Source: Flavobacterium sp. LHD-80
GTDB lineage: Bacteria > Bacteroidota > Bacteroidia > Flavobacteriales > Flavobacteriaceae
DNA: 64,000 nucleotides
Assembly: GCF_030929605.1 (NCBI RefSeq)
Contig: NZ_JAVFVS010000007.1
Location: 91,367 to 155,366, forward strand
Reading direction: 5' to 3'
The notes below the pieces were generated by a model. It did not search any database. It worked only from the letters and a program-made list of their open reading frames with translations, and had not been told where the DNA came from. Within the stretch, counting starts at the first letter, position 1. The number at the start of each line of letters is the position of its first letter. This document shows, piece by piece, positions 53,728-63,300 of this stretch. Position numbers and translations under genes: made by a program.

Positions 53728-56700
53728 TTAATTGAAAATAATCTTTTTAGAAACTGTAAAATCATTTTCTAAAGTAACTTTTACAATTAAAACCTGATTA
53801 CTTGACTGTAAGTTTGAAACTTGTAATTCGTTAGAATCAATTTTTGTTTTGTTGTAAAGCAATTTTCCTGAAATATCATAAACATTTACTTCCTTCAAGT
53901 TTTCATTAGATGAAAGCACTTTTACTGTTTTCTCTTTTATAGAAACCAAAACTCCGTTTTCGATATTTTCGAAGTCGCCTGTTCCTAATGATTTATTAGT
54001 ATAGCGTAAAACGAAACGATCGGTAAAGGTTCCTATTGCCGTTGTAAAGGTATAGTTGCTTTCGGTCAAATCGTGGATTTTACCTGTAGTTTTATCTTCA
54101 AGATACATTTTCTGCGTCTGCATATTCCCATCAGTCTTGCTGATTGCAATTGTAAAGTCTCCAGCAATTGCAGAACGATATCCTAACGGAACAACGTCAG
54201 TATCTACGAACGGCAACGCACGTCCTTGAATTGCCAATTTCGTAGTTCCATTTATAGTGTAAAAATCTAAATACTGATTTCCGTCAAAAGTTTGTCCATC
54301 GTATCTGGTATCATAAGAATTGGTCGCTCCTTCAGCATAGGCAAGAAGCAATTGTTTGAAAGCACCTTGGGTATTTGTCATATTTAGCCATAAACGGTGT
54401 TTCTCTAAAGCAGCCGTTTTGTTACTTTTTCCAGGTTTAAAGAATTGACCATTCAACGGTTTTCCGTCTGTTCCTAATCCTCCAGCTCGCATGTCATTGG
54501 TAAAGGTGATGGTTCCGTTTGTCTGAACACCAGCAAAGAAACCTTGTCCTGCTCCAATAAATCCGGTAGGCTCACTGTTGTTGTTTCCTGGTATCGAACC
54601 CGATCCCGCTGGAGTACCAACTCCTGTACCACCGCTTAAGTTGTACACGGCATAATCATCATCTCCATATTCGTAAGCACCGCCTAAAACCACTGGTTTA
54701 TTATGTGTCCAGAAATAAAGTGTTCCAGTCAAATTAGGATTGCCAGTTATAAAATCGTCAGCAGATAAGGCAGATGGATATGGATTTCCAACTAGATAAA
54801 ATTTATTACCTGTCATCACTTCGCTCGTAATATCACCATTTATAGGAGTTCCGGTAAAAGTTGCCTCAAAATCACTTCGCACCGTATTTGAAGTTCCTTC
54901 TGGACCACGAATGATATAACCTTTACCCTCAACCATAATAGTAGTTCCCGGCTTATAAATCCACCCAGAACCGTTATGAGCATACATTTTTGATGGATCT
55001 GTTAAAGGTGAAACAGCTCCCAAAAGCATATTATAAACTGGTGTTGACCAATACACATAATCTGCCTGACGGATTTGAGTACTTTTACGTTTGTATTTAA
55101 TACTTCCTGTATTTATAGTTTTGCTCGTTGTAGTCTGCATTAAACTTGAATTATTCTCAAAAATTAATTGACTTCCAGGAACAACATGTACTCCATTTGC
55201 AACGGTTAATGTTTTTCCACCATCTACTGTCACAACTGCATCATTGCTTACTGTTACAGAACAATAGGTTTGATTGGTTGTTATATTATAGTTAGCTGCA
55301 AAAATAACAGGATCGGTTGAAGTTGGATTAGTTCCATATGACCAATTAGTACCGTTCCAAGTATTGATGCCGATTACAGCCGGTGTTGTTGAATATGTAA
55401 CAGCACATCCATTGTCGACAGCAAATCGGTACGATCCCGGAGCTAGTCCTGAAATTGTAGATGAAGAGAAAGAAATTCTAGTTGTAGTTGTCCCATCATT
55501 TACAAGCAAAAACCCTGAAGCAGGCAAGCCGCTTAATACAACGCTTCCTGTTGCTGTATTACAATTTGGTTGTACAATTGTCGTTACCGATGGTGCTACA
55601 AAATTTTGATTTACCTTAAGCGTTATGTTTAAACTAGTTGAACAAGTATTTCCATTTGTAATTGTCATTACTCCTGTATAGGTTCCTGCGACAGTACCAG
55701 CAGGAACAGTAATTCCGGTTACAGATCCTCCGCCTCCAGCAAAAGTAAAAGGTGTAGAAGCTTGATCCGCTAATGATGCCCAATCAATACTGTAACTTGT
55801 AGCATTTCCTGTTGAACCTGTATATGCTAATTCTGTAGTTTGAGATGCTGAACTGGCGCAAACTTCAGTTACTAGTGCTGGAGTTGCAGCTGTTGTTATT
55901 GTTGGCAATGCGTTTACTATAAATGCTCCAGAGATTGCACTCGTTGCCGAGCCACAAGTTCCTGATACTACACAGTAATAATACAATGTTGTTGCAACTC
56001 CCGACTGAGGTGTATAAATAGCTGTATTTGCTCCGTTTGAAGTTCCAAGAGGTGTTCCTCCTGATGTGCTTGGTGCAGTATTGCTGTACCATTGATAGGT
56101 CAGAGTTGCACCTGTAGCAGTTACAGAAATCGAATTAAATGGAGTTCCCATGCATCTTGTTTGCGTACCCGTAGACTGGTTGCTGATTGCTGTATTGGCG
56201 TTTACGATAAAAGTACCTGAAACTGCACTTGTTACTGTGCCACATTGGCCTCTTACAACACAGTAATAGTAAAGTGTTCCTGTTGTTGCAGAAAGTGGGG
56301 TGTAAGTATTGCTTGTTGCACCAGTTATTAAAGTTGGGTTTGACATATTGCTTTGAGCACTACTATACCATTGATAACGAAGAGTAGCTTCATTGTTAAT
56401 TGTAGTACCTACTGCAGTAACAGAGATAGGCGTAAATGCAGTACCCCTGCATACTGTCTGCCCAGCTGTTGATTGAGCTGTAATTGCAGTTGTTGCGTCA
56501 ATGTCAATTGCACTGTAAATTGATGTGTCAGTACAGGTTCCATTATCAACTACAACACGGTATTGTCTAGTTGATCCTGGGATTGATGTTGGGGTATAGC
56601 TAGTTTGTCCGGCAGTACCTAGAATATCCTGATAGTTTGTGTTGTTTCCATCACTATATTGCCATTTTAAAATTACTGATGTATCAGGATATCTTACATT

Positions 56701-59112
56701 GCGATCAGCGTAAGTATTAAATGTTAATGTTGGTAATGTTTCGCCAGGGCAAATGTGTTTTCCTCCATTAACTTGACCTTTATCTAAAATTACGATTTCT
56801 GTAGTATAAGTAGCCGGTGTAGAAGCACTGCATCCAGAAGGGTTTGTATAGTTAACACTCACTGTTTTTGATCCTACAGTTAACCATTCAATTACAATGT
56901 AATTATCAGTAGCCGTACCTCTGTCAATAATTTTATAATCTGTATTAAGTACTCCTGAAACAGACCAAGCATAGTTAGACTTTCCGGTTTGAGTAGCATA
57001 TGTTATATGTCTATTTGCACAGGTTTTCGCTTGCGTTGCAGTAGTAAATGTTGGAGCAGCGTTTACAGTTATGGTTCCTGTTGCATTGACAGATCCACAA
57101 CCACCAGTCAAAGGAACGCTATAAGAAAAAGTTCCTGAAACTGATGGTGAACCGCTTATTGTTATGGTATTAGATGCCCACGATGCTGAAACTCCAGCTG
57201 GCAAACCGTTTGCTCCTGATACACCATTATTAGATATTCCGGTAGCTCCAACTGTAGCAATTGTAACTGCTGTCATTGCAGTACCAATACATGCAGTTGG
57301 ATTTGATGAAGGCGTTGCCGCGGTATTATTAGCCGTCACAGTAATAGTTCCGGTAGCGTTTGCTGTGCCACAAGTTCCTCCATTTAAAGGAACGCTATAA
57401 TTGTATGTTCCTGCAGCCGATGGTGTTCCTGTTATTGTGATTGTATTATTACTAAAGCTAGCTGTAACATTAGGAGGTAAAAATGTAGGTGTTCCTATTC
57501 CTGTAAATCCCGTAGTGGTATGAGTAATTGTGGTTAAAGGAGTATTAATACAAACAGTTGGGGTAGATGATGGAGATCCCACAGTTCCACCTGTAATTGT
57601 TAAATCTTTAAACGTTGATGAACCACAACCACCGCCATTTTGTGTAGTAAAAACTACTCGAACAGTTCCTGCGCTTACTCCGGTAACCACGCCAGATGTT
57701 GATATCGTAGCGGATCCAGTTCGGTTAAATATAGACCAAGATCCATTTGCTGGGTTACTGCCACTAATTGTGAATGTTGTAGTACTTCCTACACAAAGTG
57801 TTGTTGCTCCGCCTGAAATTGTTCCAGGTGTCGAAGAGCCATCTCCTAAAATATTAAATGTTATGGTATCAGAATTTGGACTTGCTCCACATAAGTTTCT
57901 TGATCTTACTCGATAGTAGTAGATGCCTCCATATTGTAAACCTGATATAGTCCATGCTTGCACATTTCCAACATCTTTATTGTTATAACCTGGCAGAAAA
58001 TTAGTAAATGTATTATCTAATGCAACGTCTAAATAATAACCATCAACCGACTCATTGTTCCATTGTGCAATCCATGTTCTATCACATTGAAAATAACCAT
58101 TTTGAATTGCCGGTTTTCCTTTTGAGGCAATAACTCTCAATTGGTTCGAAGTTGTTGAAAGAGTGGTAGAGCAGCTTGAACTAACAATTTTAGTAACTGT
58201 GATGCTTCCAGTAGCAGTTACTCCAATAGCCGATACGTCCCCTGTAAATGTACCTGTTCCTGCAGAAGTCACAGTCAATGAAGCAGTTTTTTTTGTGTTG
58301 GAATCGTAAATGTAATATTCAACTGTATAAGTCCCGACTGGTAAACCTTGAGCAGTAGAAGTAAGTGTAACTGTTGATTGTCTACCAACTTCACATGCAT
58401 CAGATGCAGTTATAGTGTTTATTGAATAAGTTGGGCAACTATATGTAATTGTTACTTGTCCATTTCCTCCATTTCCTCCTAAACCATTAACGGATGATCT
58501 AGCTGCGCCGCCGCCGCCGCCGCCGCCTGGATTTGTTCCTGCTCCTCCGTTTCCTCCATTGTTGCCAATTGCTCCAGATCCTCCGATTCCTGTGTTTCCA
58601 CTATTTCCTCCATTTCCACCATTACTGCTACTACTCGCTGCAGCTGAGTTGCTTAAACCATCTGATCCATTTGAAATTGATCCGCCACTACCAGTGCCTC
58701 CTGTACCTCCAGAAACAATTGCATTTTGAACGGCTTTTTTTCCTCCTGAGCCTCCGTTTGCGACTAAATTTGTGCCAGAAACGGTGCTTAATGTTGTATT
58801 GCCACCGTTTGCTCCAGTATCTGTTGTCCCTGTTGCTCCTGCACCAACGGAATAAGTAATTATTTCTCCAGGAGTTACGGTAATTGTTTTAGATACGTAT
58901 GCACCACCGCCACCACCTGAACCTCCATCTTTATTAATTACTGAACCTCCTCCTGCGCCTCCTGCGCCCCATATTTGTAAGGTGACGCTTGTAACCCCGC
59001 TAGGTACAGTCCAAGTTTTTGATGTTCCTGGTGTCGAATCGGTAAATGTTTGTCCGAAAGAAAAGAATGAAATTAAAAAAAATAAAAAACTTAAAAGTAA
59101 TTTTCGAATCAT
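53728..59112 (-). CDS. Giant T9SS cargo protein, Gly-rich with Ig-like repeats
   Basis: I start at 59112 (MIRKLLLSFLFFLISFF, a proper signal peptide); the frame also has an ATG 5 codons upstream. 1794 residues. N-terminal Gly-rich beta domain (~25-230) with a Gly7 run; a region with an FN3-like piece (~330-420); several ~80-residue Ig-like repeats (TVTANNTAATPSSNPTACIG, NATGTITV) and SprB-like 'YYYCVV' repeats; then the same 450-residue tail and type-A sorting signal as the 50468 gene. It likely functions at the cell surface (adhesion or motility). -7 box at 59276-59283. Confidence 0.9.
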   Translation of the reverse strand: MIRKLLLSFLFFLISFFSFGQTFTDSTPGTSKTWTVPSGVTSVTLQIWGAGGAGGGSVINKDGGSGGGGGAYVSKTITVTPGEIITYSVGAGATGTTDTGANGGNTTLSTVSGTNLVANGGSGGKKAVQNAIVSGGTGGTGSGGSISNGSDGLSNSAAASSSSNGGNGGNSGNTGIGGSGAIGNNGGNGGAGTNPGGGGGGGAARSSVNGLGGNGGNGQVTITYSCPTYSINTITASDACEVGRQSTVTLTSTAQGLPVGTYTVEYYIYDSNTKKTASLTVTSAGTGTFTGDVSAIGVTATGSITVTKIVSSSCSTTLSTTSNQLRVIASKGKPAIQNGYFQCDRTWIAQWNNESVDGYYLDVALDNTFTNFLPGYNNKDVGNVQAWTISGLQYGGIYYYRVRSRNLCGASPNSDTITFNILGDGSSTPGTISGGATTLCVGSTTTFTISGSNPANGSWSIFNRTGSATISTSGVVTGVSAGTVRVVFTTQNGGGCGSSTFKDLTITGGTVGSPSSTPTVCINTPLTTITHTTTGFTGIGTPTFLPPNVTASFSNNTITITGTPSAAGTYNYSVPLNGGTCGTANATGTITVTANNTAATPSSNPTACIGTAMTAVTIATVGATGISNNGVSGANGLPAGVSASWASNTITISGSPSVSGTFSYSVPLTGGCGSVNATGTITVNAAPTFTTATQAKTCANRHITYATQTGKSNYAWSVSGVLNTDYKIIDRGTATDNYIVIEWLTVGSKTVSVNYTNPSGCSASTPATYTTEIVILDKGQVNGGKHICPGETLPTLTFNTYADRNVRYPDTSVILKWQYSDGNNTNYQDILGTAGQTSYTPTSIPGSTRQYRVVVDNGTCTDTSIYSAIDIDATTAITAQSTAGQTVCRGTAFTPISVTAVGTTINNEATLRYQWYSSAQSNMSNPTLITGATSNTYTPLSATTGTLYYYCVVRGQCGTVTSAVSGTFIVNANTAISNQSTGTQTRCMGTPFNSISVTATGATLTYQWYSNTAPSTSGGTPLGTSNGANTAIYTPQSGVATTLYYYCVVSGTCGSATSAISGAFIVNALPTITTAATPALVTEVCASSASQTTELAYTGSTGNATSYSIDWASLADQASTPFTFAGGGGSVTGITVPAGTVAGTYTGVMTITNGNTCSTSLNITLKVNQNFVAPSVTTIVQPNCNTATGSVVLSGLPASGFLLVNDGTTTTRISFSSSTISGLAPGSYRFAVDNGCAVTYSTTPAVIGINTWNGTNWSYGTNPTSTDPVIFAANYNITTNQTYCSVTVSNDAVVTVDGGKTLTVANGVHVVPGSQLIFENNSSLMQTTTSKTINTGSIKYKRKSTQIRQADYVYWSTPVYNMLLGAVSPLTDPSKMYAHNGSGWIYKPGTTIMVEGKGYIIRGPEGTSNTVRSDFEATFTGTPINGDITSEVMTGNKFYLVGNPYPSALSADDFITGNPNLTGTLYFWTHNKPVVLGGAYEYGDDDYAVYNLSGGTGVGTPAGSGSIPGNNNSEPTGFIGAGQGFFAGVQTNGTITFTNDMRAGGLGTDGKPLNGQFFKPGKSNKTAALEKHRLWLNMTNTQGAFKQLLLAYAEGATNSYDTRYDGQTFDGNQYLDFYTINGTTKLAIQGRALPFVDTDVVPLGYRSAIAGDFTIAISKTDGNMQTQKMYLEDKTTGKIHDLTESNYTFTTAIGTFTDRFVLRYTNKSLGTGDFENIENGVLVSIKEKTVKVLSSNENLKEVNVYDISGKLLYNKTKIDSNELQVSNLQSSNQVLIVKVTLENDFTVSKKIIFN

Positions 59113-59595
59113 ATTAAATCGTGGCATTTAATTTTTAAAAACTGTTTTTTTTATTTTGTTTTGTTTAACGTTCGTATACCACCATATATTAAAAAAGGCA
59201 ACACCAAAAAGAAGCCAAGTAGTCATGTTAAGTGGTTTCAATCAGGATGTTATGCTGGCATAGGAATTAACCTAGCAAAGATATATACATCTACGAGTTT
59301 CGAAAAAAGATGGTTTTAGAAAGGCCGATTAATCGATGAAATGTTTAAATTAATCGTTGAAATGCATGTCAAAAATGCTAAATTTGTGGAAATTCCTATA
59401 AAAAGCTAAAATTTAATATAAGAAAAATCGCAACATAGAAGATGAAATTGCTAAGTTTTTGCAATTTTACGCTGGAAAACGTCGACTATGCTATCGAATT
59501 CGCAACAAAATGACATTTGTATAGGAAAGTATTTTCTGATAAATAACTTGTTTATGAAGAAGTTATAAAGATTTAATTTGTGAGAAAAAAGGAAA
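59113..59595. other. Non-coding gap before recX
   Basis: About 480 bp of AT-rich DNA. It holds the minus-strand -7 box TATCTTTG (59276-59283) for the T9SS gene and a 14-bp near-direct repeat (TAATCGxTGAAATG at 59330 and 59351). A 66-codon minus frame at 59451-59651 runs through the recX end and is not convincing. No tRNA or other RNA seen. Confidence 0.6.
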
Positions 59596-60066
59596 TTATT
59601 CTCGCTCCAGCTCTTTTGCTTTTTCATAAACAAAATTGCTTTCATAGCCACGACGCATAAGATAGTCGCAGAACTTTTTTCTTTTCTTTAGTAGATTTTT
59701 TTCTTGCAAACTGTTCCAGCATTTTTCAGAAAGCTCATTAAAAGTAATTTCATATTCTTCATTTGAAATTTCTTTTAATGCCAAGTTGATGTTTGTTGAA
59801 GATATATTACGAAGTTTTAATTCATTTGTAATCCTGATTTTTCCCCAAGATTTCATGCGATGTTTTCCTCTTGCAAAAGAACAGGCAAAACGAGTTTCAT
59901 TCAAAAAATTCCCTTCAATTAGTTGAACTACAATAAGATCAATTTCATCTGTTGTCATTTTTAGACTGTATAATTTTGAAACCACTTCATCATGACAGCG
60001 CTCTTGATAGGCACAAAAGTGTTCTAGTTTCTGTAAAGCTTCTTTTGGAGTGCAAATTGAATTCAT
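59596..60066 (-). CDS. recX: Regulatory protein RecX
   Basis: 156 residues, all-helical, three-tandem-repeat RecX fold. It opens CTPKEALQKLEHFCAYQERCHDEVVSKLY and continues with LIEGNFLNETRFACSFARGKHRMKSWGKIRI, the family's central signature. RecX inhibits RecA filament extension. recA is not adjacent here. The gene stands alone between two surface-protein genes. Confidence 0.92.
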   Translation of the reverse strand: MNSICTPKEALQKLEHFCAYQERCHDEVVSKLYSLKMTTDEIDLIVVQLIEGNFLNETRFACSFARGKHRMKSWGKIRITNELKLRNISSTNINLALKEISNEEYEITFNELSEKCWNSLQEKNLLKKRKKFCDYLMRRGYESNFVYEKAKELERE

Positions 60067-60164
60067 GTGTTTTTTCTTATATTTTAACTATAAATGCTAA
60101 AAATAGTCATTTTGATGTTAAATTTTATGATAATTTTCTTCGTTTTCTCAGAAATAAAATCGTT

Positions 60165-60205
60165 AAAATGTTGTGTGTGTGCGGAAAAATGTTGTGTGTG
60201 TGCGG
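60165..60205. repeat. 21-bp tandem direct repeat in the adhesin promoter
   Basis: AAAATGTTGTGTGTGTGCGG occurs at 60165-60184 and again at 60186-60205, one base apart. Each copy carries TTGTG, a candidate -33 element; the second is correctly spaced from the -7 box. Confidence 0.9.
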
Positions 60206-60221
60206 AATTATAATATTTTTG
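60192..60221 (+). promoter_or_regulatory. Adhesin gene promoter
   Basis: TTG (60192-60194), 19 bp spacer, TATTTTTG (60214-60221): an ideal match. Leader of about 150 nt to the ATG at 60376. Confidence 0.7.
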
Positions 60222-60375
60222 TACGATAATATCACAGGTTTGATCTTGCTTGAAAAACAGGATTTTAGCCTTTTATATTTAAGTTTTAAAAGCCAAAATT
60301 AAAGTATTGCCCCAAATTTGCAATGCAGTTTTGTTTCTTTTTAACGCCAAAAACAAATTTAATACCACGCCCCAT

Positions 60376-63300
60376 ATGATTCGAAAACTACTTTTGTTCG
60401 TTCGTTCTTTATTTTTAAATTTTTCTACTTCTTCTAAAGAAAGATCTTTTAACCTGAGTTTGAGGATGCTTTGTTTGGGGATGTTTTTTGTTGTTTCGTT
60501 TGCTAATGCAGCGACAAGATATTCTGTTGTAACAGTAGGAGATTGGAATGCAATATCAACTTGGAGTGCAACTTCGGGAGGTACGGGTGGTGCTTCGGTA
60601 CCTGTTGCTGGTGATATTGTTTATATTCAAAATGGTCACACAATTACCGTTACAGCTGCAGCCGCATGTGGTTCAATTAATTTTACTGGAGCATCTGCAA
60701 CACTGACAGTTAATTCCGGATTTACTTTAACTGTTTCAACCGCTTCTGGTGGTACAGGAATATTAGCTTTAAATTCTTTAGCGGGAGCTTCAAGTGCTGC
60801 AATAATATCTGGTTTGGGTACTATATCAGTGAATACTGTATCAACAGGTACATCGGTTTCTCCAACAGCAACAGCAACTACGACATTAACAACAACAATT
60901 TCAAATCTAACAATTTCTGGAGATTTAGATATTATAAGTAGTAGAAGTGGTAGTGGTACAAATAATGCAACTTTTAATCAGACTAGTGGGAATGTTACTG
61001 TAAATGGTGTTATTGATCCAATTACTGCTAATAATTCTGCATCAAATGCAAATATTGTTCTTGGAAATTCTAACCCAACATTATTTTTGGGAGGTGCAAC
61101 ACCGTTTGATGTTACAGGGAATAATGGAGTTTTTAATACAAATTTTACGGCAAGCGGATCTACCGTTAATTATAACCGTAATAATGTTCAAGCGGCTCGA
61201 GTTACTATCTATGATAATTTAACCCTTTCAGGAACAAGTTTGAAAACTTTTGCTACAGCACCAACGGTCAATAATGTTCTTTCTATGGAAGGCAGTGCAA
61301 CAATTTCAGTTGCACCAACTTATGGAACATCAGCTACTTTACAATATAATACAGCAACTGCTCGTGCGGCTGGTGCAGAATGGATCAATACTTTTGTAGC
61401 ATCTGGAGGAGTAGTTATTGCGAGTACAGGAACAATTGCATTGAATGCAGCTAAGGCATTTAGTTCTGGTGTGCCTTTAACTATAAATAATGGCTCGACA
61501 TTATCAACTAGTAGTAACAACTATGCTTTAGATTTTGCGGGTGATTTTATCAATAACGGTGGTACATTTGCAGGAGGAAGTTCAGCAATTACAATATCTG
61601 GTGCAGGCCTCCAAAGCATTGGTAGTTTTTCCACAACAGGTGGAATAACAATGTCAAAAACAACAGGAGCAATAGCAACATTAACAGGCAGTGTAACTGC
61701 AGGTAGCTTAACGATAGATGGGTCAGGAGGTAGATTAAGTCTCGGTAGTGGTTTGACACATACGATTACTGGAAATTGGGTGAGAAACCAAGGTACACTA
61801 AATGGAGGTTCTAGTACATTAAGAATTGGAGGAAATATAACGGGCACGGGTAGTACTTTTACCGCCGAGAGTAGTACTGTTGAGTTTTATAGAACGGGAA
61901 ATCAGAGTTTGGGTGGTGCAGAAATAACTTACAATAATTTAACACTTTCAGGTTCTGGAACAAAAACTTTAGGAGCGACTACAACAGTAAGCAATACTTG
62001 GTCAATAGTTTCACCTGTTCAAGCCAATCTTGGAAATTTTATAAAACACGGAGCAAAAACACTATTATTGCACGGTTCAGGACCTGTTTCGGGTTCATGG
62101 GGATCAACAACGTCAGCAGCGACGAATAAAAATGACACTTATTTTATAGCTGGAGCCGGAATTACAGGTATAATTAACGTTAGTTCTTTAATAGATAATA
62201 ACTACGCCGCATATAATAATTCGACGTCTAATTTATTCGCTTCGGTTGGTGAAAATACTGGTCCTTTAACACTTACAGCTCCAGATGGATATGTTTTTAT
62301 AAATACAAAATTTGCTAGTTACGGTACTCCTGGAGGAACAGCTCCTAATTATACCATTGGTGGTTGTCATGCTACAAATAGCCGTTCGGTAACTACAGGA
62401 CTATTAGGGAATACAACTGCAAATATTCCGGGTACGGGTGTTGCTTTTAATACTGCTTTTGGAGATCCATGTTCAGGAACAATCAAAACCTATAGTATTG
62501 TGGCTACTTATGCATTGCCTATTTGTTCGAATACTAGTCCAGGTATAATAACTGGTTCTATTCCAACAGGAGGAAATGGTACTTCTTATACTTATTTATG
62601 GGAACAAAGTACGAATGTAAATGGACCTTATACAACTGTTACAGGTACAAGTAACGCCAAAGACTATACGCCAGGTAATCTTACGACAACTACTTATTAT
62701 AGAAGAACAGTAACCTCAGGAATTTATACAGACGCTACTATAGTTATTGTCCCAGTTATATCTGCCCCAACTACGGCTCCAACAATTTCACTTAATTGTT
62801 CTACATTATCAGTTCCTGCGTCAACAACACCAGGTACCTATGTGGAATGGTTTTCAACATGTGGAGGGACGGTACTGGCTACAGGAGTTACTTACAATCC
62901 TCCATCTACAGGAACTTACTATGCTCGTTATACAAATACTTGCGGATCGAGTCTATGTGGTAGTAGAGCTTATACATTTAGTTCAAATTCGGTAGTCATT
63001 ACACCCACTAGTCCTATCTCAATTTGTTCAGGGACTTCTGGAAATTCAACAGTAAATTTACCTTACACGTCTACTGGTACTAGTGGCACGAGCACATATA
63101 CTATAATTTGGACGCCTAATGGTTACCTTATTGATGTTTTTGACAGAGCTTTATCTAGTAGTCCTATTGTATTAGATGTTCCAGATAATGCACCAGCAGG
63201 AACTTATACCGGCACTATAAAAGTAAAAACCGCAGCAGGATGTGTTAGTGCGCCTAAAACATTTACACTTACTATTGGTAAAGTGGCTGGTACAGCGTCA

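Larger units (their letters stand above)
60067..60375. other. Upstream region of the giant adhesin
   Basis: About 310 bp without a gene. It contains a 21-bp direct repeat (60165-60205), the promoter at 60192-60221, and then a transcribed leader of about 150 nt with no word repeats or clear hairpin. Confidence 0.6.

Noticed and set aside
57164..57916. Plus-strand frames (78 and 128 codons) inside the giant T9SS gene
   Set aside because: Val/Pro-rich shadows of Thr/Asn/Gly-rich repeats on the minus strand; no promoter or start context.
59451..59651. 66-codon minus-strand frame
   Set aside because: It shares DNA with the end of recX in another frame and the rest is AT-rich non-coding sequence.
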